64,000 nt of DNA. Origin: Arcobacter sp. EP1 (GTDB lineage Bacteria; Campylobacterota; Campylobacteria; Campylobacterales; Arcobacteraceae). The stretch is taken from NCBI GenBank assembly GCA_001655195.1, contig LPNY01000086.1:76891-140890 (forward strand), written 5' to 3'. How positions within the stretch are numbered: position 1 is the first letter of the stretch; each line of letters opens with the position of its first letter. Shown one piece after another: positions 43,782-51,832 of the stretch. Below the pieces are notes generated by a model. That model saw only the letters and a program-made list of their open reading frames with translations, was not told where the DNA came from and made no database searches. A program made the translations under genes and the position numbers.

Positions 43782-44423
43782 ATGCAAAATAAAAAAATGG
43801 TTTTATTTACCGTAATTGGTTTGATTGTTCTTTTTGTTGCAGGTACTTTTATGTATCAAGCAAATGAGACAAAAAAGTATGAAGAGTTAGCGGCACAAAA
43901 GGCAAAATTGTTCCAACGTGACTACTCTATTGTTATTGGAAACAAAGATGCAAAAGTTCAACTAGTTGAGTTTTTTGACCCTGCGTGTGAAACATGTGCA
44001 CAGTTTCACCCTTATGTGAAAGATATTATGAAGAAAAACGAAGGCAATATTAAGTTAGTTTTACGATATGCACCTTTTCACAAAGGATCTGACATGGCTG
44101 TAAAGATGCTTTTAGCAGCCAATGAACAAGGCAAGTTTATGGATGTATTAGAGTTCATGTTTTATACACAACGGTATTGGACGCAACATCATGAAGTGAA
44201 ACCTCAAATCTTATGGAGAATTCTTCCAAAAGTAAAAGGTTTAGATATGGAAAAAATGTCAAAAAGTATGAATAATCCGGAATTTGACAAAATTATTACC
44301 CAAGAGTTGGCCGATGCAAAAGAGTTAGGTGCTTCAAAAACGCCATCATATTTTGTTAATGGAAAGCCTCTTCAAACTTTTGGATTAGATAATTTAGTTC
44401 AACTTATCAACTCTGAATTATAA
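43782..44423 (+). CDS. DsbA-family thioredoxin-fold membrane-anchored protein
   Basis: A 213-residue protein with one N-terminal helix (MVLFTVIGLIVLFVAGTFM), anchoring a periplasmic thioredoxin fold. The active site is CETC within FFDPACETCAQFHP, and the cis-proline is in SKTPSYFVNG. Length and layout match BdbD/DsbA-like proteins of the DSBA_Thioredoxin_4 group. Likely disulfide formation or isomerisation; a DsbB-like partner is not next door. Confidence 0.92.
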   Translation: MQNKKMVLFTVIGLIVLFVAGTFMYQANETKKYEELAAQKAKLFQRDYSIVIGNKDAKVQLVEFFDPACETCAQFHPYVKDIMKKNEGNIKLVLRYAPFHKGSDMAVKMLLAANEQGKFMDVLEFMFYTQRYWTQHHEVKPQILWRILPKVKGLDMEKMSKSMNNPEFDKIITQELADAKELGASKTPSYFVNGKPLQTFGLDNLVQLINSEL

Positions 44424-44429
44424 AGATTA

Positions 44430-44461
44430 TTAGCAAAAAGAGCTTTGCCTCTTTTTGCTAA
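44430..44461 (+). terminator. rho-independent terminator after the DsbA-like gene
   Basis: A perfect 13-bp stem TTAGCAAAAAGAG / CTCTTTTTGCTAA with a 6-nt loop; the U run is within the 3' arm. Confidence 0.78.
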
Positions 44462-44501
44462 CAACAGCTATGGTATAATAGAATAAAAATTAAGAGCCTA
44501 T

Positions 44502-45467
44502 TTGAAAAAGCAAGCACCCAAAAATCCAGAATTAAAAAAGCCCCTTCATCCACGTAATCCACATCACGGTCAATACGATTTTAATAGTTTGGTTAAAACT
44601 GAACCTTCGTTAAACCCCTTTGTATCAAAAAACAGATATGGAAATCTCTCCATAGATTTTTCAAATCCTGATGCTGTGATTGCACTAAATAAAGCGTTAT
44701 TAAAAGCCTTTTATAAAATCAGCTTTTGGCAAATTCCACAAGGATACCTTTGTCCACCCATCCCAGGTAGAGCAGATTATATTCACTATTTAGCTGACTT
44801 ATTAGGGCACTGTAATGGTGGAAAAGTTCCTAAAAGCAGTTATATTAAAGGTTTGGATGTGGGTATTGGAGCCAATGGTATCTATTCACTGATTGGTCAA
44901 CAATCCTATGGTTGGAGTTTTACTGGAAGTGATATTGACTCAACATCTATAAAGAATGTGGCAACTATTATTGAAAAGAATAAGTTATGTAATGTTATTG
45001 AACTTGTACATCAAAAGAAAGCAGAAAATATTTTTGTTAATATTTTTGATGAAACGAGCCAGTTTGATTTTACGCTTTGTAATCCTCCTTTTCATAAATC
45101 TAAACAAGAAGCACAAAAAGGAACGCAACGTAAAGTTCAAAACCTAACCAAACAAAAGCAGACTAAAGCCACACTCAATTTTGGTGGGCAAAGCAACGAG
45201 TTATGGTGTAAAGGTGGCGAATTAAGTTTTATTAAACGTATGATTGTTGAGAGTAAAATATTTGAAAAAAATTGTTTATGGTTTACAACACTCATCTCTA
45301 AAAAAGAGAATTTAAAAGCAATTAATCAACAGTTAAAAAATGTGGGTGTTATTGAGTTTCATACCATTGAGATGAAACAAGGTCAAAAAACAAGCCGTTT
45401 TATTGCATGGACATTCTTAACTAAACAAGAGCAAAAAGAGTGGGCTAAAAAGAGATGGAAAGAGTAG
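44502..45467 (+). CDS. rlmF: 23S rRNA (adenine-N6)-methyltransferase RlmF
   Basis: A 321-residue RNA methyltransferase that begins with TTG. The N-terminal KPLHPRNPHHGQYDF, SLNPFV and the SAM motif GLDVGIGANGIYSL with the catalytic CNPPFH are hallmarks of RlmF, which methylates A1618 of 23S rRNA. Later sequence (FGGQSNELWCKGGELSFIKRM) matches the family. The alternative in-frame starts are farther inside. Confidence 0.93.
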   Translation: MKKQAPKNPELKKPLHPRNPHHGQYDFNSLVKTEPSLNPFVSKNRYGNLSIDFSNPDAVIALNKALLKAFYKISFWQIPQGYLCPPIPGRADYIHYLADLLGHCNGGKVPKSSYIKGLDVGIGANGIYSLIGQQSYGWSFTGSDIDSTSIKNVATIIEKNKLCNVIELVHQKKAENIFVNIFDETSQFDFTLCNPPFHKSKQEAQKGTQRKVQNLTKQKQTKATLNFGGQSNELWCKGGELSFIKRMIVESKIFEKNCLWFTTLISKKENLKAINQQLKNVGVIEFHTIEMKQGQKTSRFIAWTFLTKQEQKEWAKKRWKE

Positions 45468-45483
45468 AATCTTTTCTACTCTT
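45460..45483. terminator. bidirectional terminator rlmF/45476 gene
   Basis: A perfect 10-bp stem AAGAGTAGAA / TTCTACTCTT with a 4-nt loop. It spans both stop codons of the convergent genes. Confidence 0.75.
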
Positions 45484-46090
45484 GTGTTGTCTCTTCACCT
45501 TTTAGGCTATTGATTTTTTCCTCTAAAAGAGAGAGTGTTCTCTCTTGGGTTTTATACGAAATTTCTGGAAGTTCCCCACCAAAAAGTTTTTTCGCCTCTT
45601 CAAACCCTTGGATTATTCCTTCTTTTCCTTTTTCTAATAGTTCTAAATCATCCCCAGAAAAACTAAAAACAAAGTTAGCAACGCGATCAGAAGTTTGTGT
45701 TATACCAAAAAAACCATCATCACTGACTAATTCTTGTGCCTCATCTTGAGAGAGTTCTAAAATAGGTTTACCCTCATAACCAATATCTTTTAGGTTTAAA
45801 CCATCCATAGCGTGTTCACCAGATAAAAAGGCTAAAACTGCATTTTGAGATTCACTTAATCCCGCTTGGGTTAGGGTGTTGTTTTTTACTAAATCACTAC
45901 TATTCATTTGAAATAAAACAGTCTGTGCATTCATGGAAATATTAACAGATACTGCAGCATTGTTTATGGCTTGTTCTACACTTGTTTGAGAAGCAGTAGA
46001 TTGTGCTTTTTCATTGGCTACTTGAGATGTTTCGTAAGGGTTTTTCGTGTAGGTATTGAGATTTTGAATATCACTACTATTGAGTTGCAT
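45476..46090 (-). CDS. cytoplasmic protein with DUF5610-like C-terminal domain
   Basis: A 204-residue hydrophilic protein. The N-terminal 60 residues are Ser/Asn/Gln-rich and disordered. The part VSDDGFFGITQTSDRVANFVFSFSGDDLELLEKGKEGIIQGFEEAKKLFGGELPEIS (read as strand, strand, helix) looks like a domain found in Campylobacterota proteins annotated misleadingly as hydrogenase-4 component G; that annotation carries no evidence of function. Its promoter region has the ACATATGT motif shared with 31868. Confidence 0.65.
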   Translation of the reverse strand: MQLNSSDIQNLNTYTKNPYETSQVANEKAQSTASQTSVEQAINNAAVSVNISMNAQTVLFQMNSSDLVKNNTLTQAGLSESQNAVLAFLSGEHAMDGLNLKDIGYEGKPILELSQDEAQELVSDDGFFGITQTSDRVANFVFSFSGDDLELLEKGKEGIIQGFEEAKKLFGGELPEISYKTQERTLSLLEEKINSLKGEETTQE

Positions 46091-46176
46091 GGTAAACTCC
46101 TTTTGATGATAGCTATATGTTTAATTATATAAAAGGTAGAGTTAAGGGCGACTAATAAACAAAATCTAGTTATTGT

Positions 46177-46189
46177 TTTACATATGTTC
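46177..46189. promoter_or_regulatory. TTTACATATGTTC motif, copy in divergent promoter
   Basis: Exact 13-base match to both repeat units at 31868-31893. It lies 87 bp upstream of the minus-strand 204-residue gene and 65 bp upstream of the plus-strand DUF4405-like gene. Confidence 0.45.
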
Positions 46190-46253
46190 GTTTTATTATA
46201 ACTATTTATTATAATAAGAGTATAATTTGTATTATAAATGGGAGGAGATTGTC

Positions 46254-46850
46254 ATGAAAAAAACAGTTTCAGTTTTAATGTTATACTCCATGATAGTTAT
46301 GAGCTACACCGGGATCATGCTTTTTATTGCACCTGAAGGAAAAGTCGCTTATTGGGTTGACTGGACGATGTTTGGTATGAGTAAAACGCAATTTGGAGAT
46401 TTGCATGTTACTTTTATGATTTTGTTTGTCATCATTAGTATCATTCATATTTACTATAACTGGTCATCACTTGTTTCTTATTTTAAAAACAAGTCAAGAA
46501 ATTTTATCTTTTTTACAAAATATAACTTAACCGCAATTGGGGTTACTTTTGTTTTTATTGTAGGAACTCTTACACTTTCACAACCTTTTAAAACGGTTTT
46601 AGATTTTCAATCCGATATTAAACAGTATTGGGGAGATGAACTTGGACGTCCACCCTATGGACATGCAGAACTCTCTTCATTAAAAAAGTTTTCTAAAAAA
46701 GAGGGGTATGATTTACAATTGGTTTTAGAAGCCTTAGAAGAAGAAGGTATCAAAGTAAATAGTGAAAAAGATAATCTGAAAAAAATTGCTAAGGAAAATG
46801 GAATTACTCCTGCAAAAGTTTACGATGTAATCTTTTTTGAATTAGAGTAG
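46254..46850 (+). CDS. DUF4405-like membrane protein
   Basis: A 198-residue protein with three helices in the first half and a 70-residue charged tail. Histidines in GDLHVTFMILF and IIHIYYNW lie in or next to the second helix at the spacing used for b-type heme in DUF4405 and similar small cytochrome b proteins. The soluble tail (ELSSLKKFSKKEGYDLQL...) is helical. Start at 46254 follows GGGAGGAG. Possible partner in membrane electron transfer; unproved. Confidence 0.7.
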   Translation: MKKTVSVLMLYSMIVMSYTGIMLFIAPEGKVAYWVDWTMFGMSKTQFGDLHVTFMILFVIISIIHIYYNWSSLVSYFKNKSRNFIFFTKYNLTAIGVTFVFIVGTLTLSQPFKTVLDFQSDIKQYWGDELGRPPYGHAELSSLKKFSKKEGYDLQLVLEALEEEGIKVNSEKDNLKKIAKENGITPAKVYDVIFFELE

Positions 46851-46861
46851 GGTACTAAAGT

Positions 46862-47395
46862 TTAACTTTTAACAATTCTTTTAAAGTAGTACTCTTCACT
46901 AACCATGTCAGAACTTTTCACATGATCAATATAAACCTTACCTATTAAATGGTCATATTCATGTTGAAAAATTCTGGCGATGAAGCCTTTAAGAGTGATT
47001 GTTTTTTCTTTGCCTTTTGGCGTAGTGTAACTCACTTTAATTTTTTTATATCGTGAAACATTAGCTCTAATACCCGGAATACTTAGACACCCTTCCCAAT
47101 CGTGAAGTTTTTTTTTGGAAGTTTTAATTATCTTAGGATTAATCAATACTCTTGGTTTCATTAGGGGTGCATTTGGGTAGCGTGCATTTGGTTTTGAAGC
47201 GATTATAAGAATTTGATAAGAGTGATAAACTTGCGGTGCTGCAAGACCTACACCATTGCTTTTTTTGAGAGTATATAACATGTCATCAATGATTCTTTTT
47301 ATCTTTCTATTATGAATATCACGTACTTTTTTGGCTTTTTTACGTAATACTTTATTTCCAAGTTTTGCAATAGAAAGTAGACTCTTTTTTCCCAT
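46862..47395 (-). CDS. def: peptide deformylase
   Basis: A 177-residue metalloenzyme with the three motifs GVGLAAPQ, EGCLSIPG and QHEYDHLIG, the last containing the two metal histidines and catalytic glutamate. It removes N-formyl from new proteins. The C-terminal extension and basic N terminus are within the normal range. Since the motif-1 context is GLAAPQVYHSYQILI rather than GLAANQIG, it may be a secondary paralogue. Confidence 0.92.
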   Translation of the reverse strand: MGKKSLLSIAKLGNKVLRKKAKKVRDIHNRKIKRIIDDMLYTLKKSNGVGLAAPQVYHSYQILIIASKPNARYPNAPLMKPRVLINPKIIKTSKKKLHDWEGCLSIPGIRANVSRYKKIKVSYTTPKGKEKTITLKGFIARIFQHEYDHLIGKVYIDHVKSSDMVSEEYYFKRIVKS

Positions 47396-47517
47396 AAAAT
47401 TCCTTTGTGAATGATGATACCATTTTTGTATTTATTTTATGATTTAGAAGTTTTTTTTCAAAGTGTATTAAGTTGTAAAGACTACAATACTGAAAAATCT
47501 TAATGAAGGCAAACCCT

Positions 47518-47868
47518 ATGAAATATATTTTTGCAATCTTAGCACTTAGCTCTTTTTTATTTGCACAAACAAGCTTTAAAAAAGATGTGGAGTACCGATG
47601 TCTAAATACCCAAAGAGTGGATAAAGGACAAACAATTGATGTTTCAGTAGAAGAAGCAAAAAGCAAAGAGTTTGTTTTTATTCTTCAAGGTCAACAGCTC
47701 ATCACAAAAGAGCGAGTCGTTTTTGACTTTCGTATGGAAAAAGGACCAATGATGTCCTATGCAAACAGTGATTATATGTTATTATTATTGCCAAATTTAT
47801 CCATGGGATTAGTTCCAAAAAAATCCAAAGGTCAACTACAACTTTATTATACCTGTAGTGATGAATAA
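47518..47868 (+). CDS. small secreted protein, unknown
   Basis: A 116-residue protein with a signal peptide (KYIFAILALSSFLFA) and a beta-rich mature part with two cysteines (YRCLNT near 25, LYYTCSDE at the end) likely to form a disulfide. No family recognised. Start at 47518 is preferred to 47503 because of AAGG spacing. It precedes the RidA-family gene by 11 bp. Confidence 0.7.
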   Translation: MKYIFAILALSSFLFAQTSFKKDVEYRCLNTQRVDKGQTIDVSVEEAKSKEFVFILQGQQLITKERVVFDFRMEKGPMMSYANSDYMLLLLPNLSMGLVPKKSKGQLQLYYTCSDE

Positions 47869-47879
47869 AAAGGAATACA

Positions 47880-48227
47880 ATGATTGAAAGAAAAGAAGTT
47901 AATGAACGAATGAGTCGTATTATTGAGCACAATGGAACTGTTTACTTAGCTGGTATCGTTTCAGATGATAAAACATTAGATATCAAAGGTCAAGCAAAAC
48001 GAGTTTTTGAAATTGCAGAGAAAAGACTAAATGATGCTGGTTCAAACAAAGACAATATTTTAAGAGCAGAAATTTTTGTAAAAAATATCTACAGAGATTT
48101 TGCTGGATTCAACGAGATTTGGGATGGTTGGGTTTCAAAAACTCCTCCTGCACGAGCGTGTGTTGAAGCAAATATGGCAAGTGAAGGTACTCTTGTAGAG
48201 ATTATTTTTACTGCGGCAAAAGCATAA
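47880..48227 (+). CDS. RidA-family protein (YoaB-like subgroup)
   Basis: A 115-residue RidA-fold protein, shorter and distinct from the ridA at 479: GTVYLAGIV, AKRVFEIAEKRLNDAGSNKDNILRAEIFVKN and TPPARACVEANMAS. The arginine of PPARACVE corresponds to the substrate arginine. Other subgroups of the family lack deaminase activity, so the role is open. Confidence 0.9.
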   Translation: MIERKEVNERMSRIIEHNGTVYLAGIVSDDKTLDIKGQAKRVFEIAEKRLNDAGSNKDNILRAEIFVKNIYRDFAGFNEIWDGWVSKTPPARACVEANMASEGTLVEIIFTAAKA

Positions 48228-48243
48228 AAATATAACATCTAGG

Positions 48244-48271
48244 TTGCAATGGTGAGTTCTCATCATTGCAA
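48244..48271 (+). terminator. hairpin after the RidA-like gene
   Basis: A 13-bp stem TTGCAATGGTGAG / CTCATCATTGCAA (one G-U pair) with a 2-nt loop. No T run follows. Confidence 0.55.
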
Positions 48272-48283
48272 TGGAAAATCGTA

Positions 48284-49411
48284 TTAATAACTGACTCTGT
48301 TTCTTCCACTATTTTTTGCTTCGTAGAGATGATCATCAACTCTTTGTAAAATAGTATTGTCATCTTCATTTTCTTGTATTTGAGATACTGCTAAACTCAC
48401 TGTTACACTAATAGTTTTGTCAAAAGGTGTTGTTGCAACTACTTTACGAATTTTTTCTGCTAAGAAAATTGCATTTTCAAGGTTTGTTTCTGGTGTTAAA
48501 ACAATAAACTCTTCTCCTCCCCATCGAATGAGATAATCGCTTTCTCTAATATTTTTATTAACGATTTCACAAAGCTGGATAAGTATTTTATCTCCTACTA
48601 AATGTCCATGTTTGTCGTTAATCTTTTTAAAGTAATCAATATCAAACATAATAAGTGAAATAGGGTGTTTGTATCGTGCACATCGGCGTAACTCTTTTTG
48701 AAAAATTGCATTAAATCCATGACGATTGTAAACATTTGTTAGGGAGTCAAAGGAGGCTTTATCTTCAACTTTTATAAACAGATGTTTGAGTGCTTCGCGT
48801 GTTGTATCAAGGGAACGGCCCAATTTGCCTATTTCATCTTTTTGTTCCCATTTAAACTCTTTGTTGAGTTTTTTATTGCTAATAAGATTAGCTTGTCGCA
48901 TAAGGGTATGAATGGGACTTAAAATCTTAAATTTGATAATAAAATAGATAATAAATGTTGAGATAATAGCTTGCATCATGAGAATTTGTATGAGATGATG
49001 CTGTTCTCTTTTTGTATCTTTATTAATATTATTGATATTAAAAACGAGCCTTACATTTGCAAGAGTTTTGCCATTTTGTTTGATTTTAAAATCAACCTCT
49101 TTTTTATGAGTTATGTACTCTTTCTTTGTATTAAAAGCAATAGTTTTATTCTCTTTGTGAATTTTAATACTGTAGAGGTATTCACTTTGAAGGGCTGTTC
49201 GAACAGCAATGTCTAACCATTCCTTAGAATCAATAAGAAGGGACTCCTTAATTGATAGTGTAGCAGAATCAATAATAACCTTAATGGAACGTTGTTGATA
49301 CTTCTGTTTTTGTTCATCAATTAAAAAATAAAAAGTAAAAAGTATAGGAATAAATAGTCCAAGAAGTAAACCACTAATAATTACGGTACTAATCTTACTA
49401 TTTTGAAACAT
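48284..49411 (-). CDS. membrane-bound diguanylate cyclase
   Basis: A 375-residue protein with helices at about 13-30 and 140-160 around a small periplasmic sensor (about 110 residues), a HAMP-like linker (KILSPIHTLMRQANLI) and a GGDEF domain ending RWGGEEFIVL with a RESD inhibitory site five residues earlier. An active c-di-GMP synthase with product inhibition is expected. The sensor domain has no clear family. Confidence 0.92.
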   Translation of the reverse strand: MFQNSKISTVIISGLLLGLFIPILFTFYFLIDEQKQKYQQRSIKVIIDSATLSIKESLLIDSKEWLDIAVRTALQSEYLYSIKIHKENKTIAFNTKKEYITHKKEVDFKIKQNGKTLANVRLVFNINNINKDTKREQHHLIQILMMQAIISTFIIYFIIKFKILSPIHTLMRQANLISNKKLNKEFKWEQKDEIGKLGRSLDTTREALKHLFIKVEDKASFDSLTNVYNRHGFNAIFQKELRRCARYKHPISLIMFDIDYFKKINDKHGHLVGDKILIQLCEIVNKNIRESDYLIRWGGEEFIVLTPETNLENAIFLAEKIRKVVATTPFDKTISVTVSLAVSQIQENEDDNTILQRVDDHLYEAKNSGRNRVSY

Positions 49412-49555
49412 GAACTATCTTTTATAATATAATTTTTAAAATTATTATTTATTTAGTATCCTTAAAATAGGCAAATAATAAAATTATTTAATTAACATTG
49501 TAGTTAAGATAGTATAAAAATAATATAAAGTATTTTTAAGATTTAAAATAAATTG

Positions 49556-51571
49556 CTATGTAGTTGTAGTATGAGGTATCTTAATAATAAAACATGCTCC
49601 ATGTTTCGTGTTTTTTGCAAAAAGGTTGCCCTTTAGATTTTGTTCAATAATCTTTTTACACATATATAAACCAATGCCTGTTCCTTGAGATTGATGTTTG
49701 GTTGTAAAGTAAGGGTCAAATATTTTACTAAGTATAGTTTCGTTAATTCCCCCTGCATTATCTTCGACATAGATGGTGACATGTTTTTGACTATTTGTAT
49801 AGTTAATTTTAATCCATTTTTGGCTGTTGCTACTGTTTTCTAATGCATCTTTTGCATTATTTATAATATTGATTAGTACTTGTGTAAGTTCTCCTGAAAC
49901 AGTTTGAATTACTACCTCTGAATCTTTTTTAAACTCTTTAATAACTTCAATATGGTGATGTTTTAAAGTTGCTTGTGTAAGAGAAATGACACTATGAATC
50001 ACATCTTTTAAGATACTTTGTTTGAGTATTCTCTCTTCTTTAATAAAATCTCTAAACTGGTCAATTGTACTGGATAAATGTTGTGTTGTTTCTCTAAAAG
50101 TGTCTAGGTTTTTTAGAGCATCCTCTTTGGAGAGTTTATCCAATTGCAATTGTAAATGCATTGAAGATGAAATGGAACTAAGAATACTAAGAGGTTGTCT
50201 CCATTGATGGGCAATATTTCCTATCATTTCACCCATTTGTGCAAATTTTGCTTGTTCTAAAAGTTGTATCTCCTGAAAACGATTTTTCTCTAACTCATCT
50301 TCAATCCTTTGTTCTAGTTCACTATTTAAGGTATTGAGTTCTTGTGTTCTTGTTGAAACCTTTGATTCCAGTTTTTCGTTGATATTATGAAGTTTATGGG
50401 AGTAACTATCAAATCCTTTTTTAATACGTTTAGAAAGACTAATAGCAATTAGAATGGTAATGATAATAACCACAAAAGAGACCATAAAAATATTTTTATA
50501 AAGGGTATTGATTTTGGACTCATATAAGGTTTGTTGTGATGATACTAGGGTGTTAATATCTTCTAGGTAAACACCTGTTCCTATGACCCAATCCCATTGG
50601 GGTACATATTTAACAAAGCTAATCTTTTTTTGCTGCTCATTGGAGTTTGGTTTTTCCCAATAAAAATCAATAAATTGACCATTTGGATTATTTTTAGCCG
50701 CTTGAATGGAGATTTCTGCAATTTTATTGCCTTTGATGTCTTGGGTCATTTTCTGGCTAGTACCAATGGCATCAGTCCGAAACGGATGCATAAGTAGATT
50801 GTAGTTGTTTGAATTTATAATCCACAAATAACCATTTTTCCCATAACGAATATTATTAAGTGTGTTTAGAACCTCTTTTTGAATGTTTTTTTCTACTTCA
50901 TCAAAATAATCCCCTGCACCTATTACCCAGTTTAACTCTTTGATATATTTAACAAAAATATGTTTTGCATACTCTTTATTGTCCTTTACATGGGGTTTTA
51001 CAAAATAGATATCAGGAGTAAACCCTTCACCTGTCTCTTTAATGGCTTCATCAAAAAGTTGGACAATAAGTTGACCTTTTTTGTCTCTAAACTTACTCAT
51101 GTCTCTGCCCTCAAATTTTTTAACAGGATGAATGACAGATAGTTTGGTATCTTTATCGTAAACTAAATAGTAGCCTCTCCCATTAAAAAATCGTATGGGA
51201 GAAAGAGCGATGGAAACAAGACGTTTAAGTTCCTCTTTGCCTTTATTTGGATTTTCTTTTATGATATTTTGGATAATTTTGTCAGCTTCATAGATTCTTT
51301 GTTTAAGATACTTTCTTAAAATCTTCATGGTTTGGTTTTTATGAAAATCGATAACTTTTACAGCTTGCTCAAGTTGTCCTTTGGATAACTCTTTCTCTTT
51401 ATTTAGGAGTTTTGTTTTTAGTTCATGTTCTTCTTTGTGTTTAAAATTTTCAATGGAGTTATAAAAAATAAGTGTCATGGAAGCGATGGTCAAAAGTACA
51501 ATAATAGGGTAAAGATAGATATCTTTTTTTATTTTTTCAGCAGACTTAATTAGTCTTTGTTTTTCTCCCAT
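49556..51571 (-). CDS. double-Cache sensor histidine kinase (HQWRQPL type)
   Basis: A 671-residue kinase. A first helix near 19-38, two Cache domains (KYIKELNWVIGAGDYFDEV and KYVPQWDWVIGTGVYLEDI each end one), a second helix at about 355-378, a coiled coil, HisKA with NIAHQWRQPLSIL, and an ATPase with EDNAGGINE and GTGIGLYMCKKII. Cache sensors bind small organic ligands. No response regulator lies beside it, so it is an orphan. Confidence 0.93.
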   Translation of the reverse strand: MGEKQRLIKSAEKIKKDIYLYPIIVLLTIASMTLIFYNSIENFKHKEEHELKTKLLNKEKELSKGQLEQAVKVIDFHKNQTMKILRKYLKQRIYEADKIIQNIIKENPNKGKEELKRLVSIALSPIRFFNGRGYYLVYDKDTKLSVIHPVKKFEGRDMSKFRDKKGQLIVQLFDEAIKETGEGFTPDIYFVKPHVKDNKEYAKHIFVKYIKELNWVIGAGDYFDEVEKNIQKEVLNTLNNIRYGKNGYLWIINSNNYNLLMHPFRTDAIGTSQKMTQDIKGNKIAEISIQAAKNNPNGQFIDFYWEKPNSNEQQKKISFVKYVPQWDWVIGTGVYLEDINTLVSSQQTLYESKINTLYKNIFMVSFVVIIITILIAISLSKRIKKGFDSYSHKLHNINEKLESKVSTRTQELNTLNSELEQRIEDELEKNRFQEIQLLEQAKFAQMGEMIGNIAHQWRQPLSILSSISSSMHLQLQLDKLSKEDALKNLDTFRETTQHLSSTIDQFRDFIKEERILKQSILKDVIHSVISLTQATLKHHHIEVIKEFKKDSEVVIQTVSGELTQVLINIINNAKDALENSSNSQKWIKINYTNSQKHVTIYVEDNAGGINETILSKIFDPYFTTKHQSQGTGIGLYMCKKIIEQNLKGNLFAKNTKHGACFIIKIPHTTTT

Positions 51572-51697
51572 TTCCCAATCCTTGAAGTAATTATTCTAAC
51601 ATAAATAAAATAAAACAAGTTAGCATAATTGTTTTTGAAAGCTCTGCTCTAATATCTTTTAAAGTAAAGATTTGATAAAACTTTAGTTCTTATTTAC

Positions 51698-51785
51698 AGA
51701 CAGGTGGCCGAGTGGCCGAAGGCGCTCGCCTGGAACGCGGGTATAGTTTACACTATCGAGGGTTCGAATCCCTTCCTGTCTGCCA
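51698..51785 (+). tRNA. tRNA-Ser (GGA)
   Basis: An 88-nt class II tRNA. The acceptor stem AGACAGG / CCTGTCT, D arm TGGCCGAGTGGCCGAAGGC, anticodon stem CTCGC / GCGGG around CTGGAAC with anticodon GGA at 51732-51734, a long variable arm (TATAGTTTACACTA), T arm GGGTTCGAATCCC and an encoded CCA are all present. Confidence 0.97.
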
Positions 51786-51832
51786 TTTTATTAGCCTAAC
51801 ACTATTTTTATAAAAATACGGACTTTTTTTGC

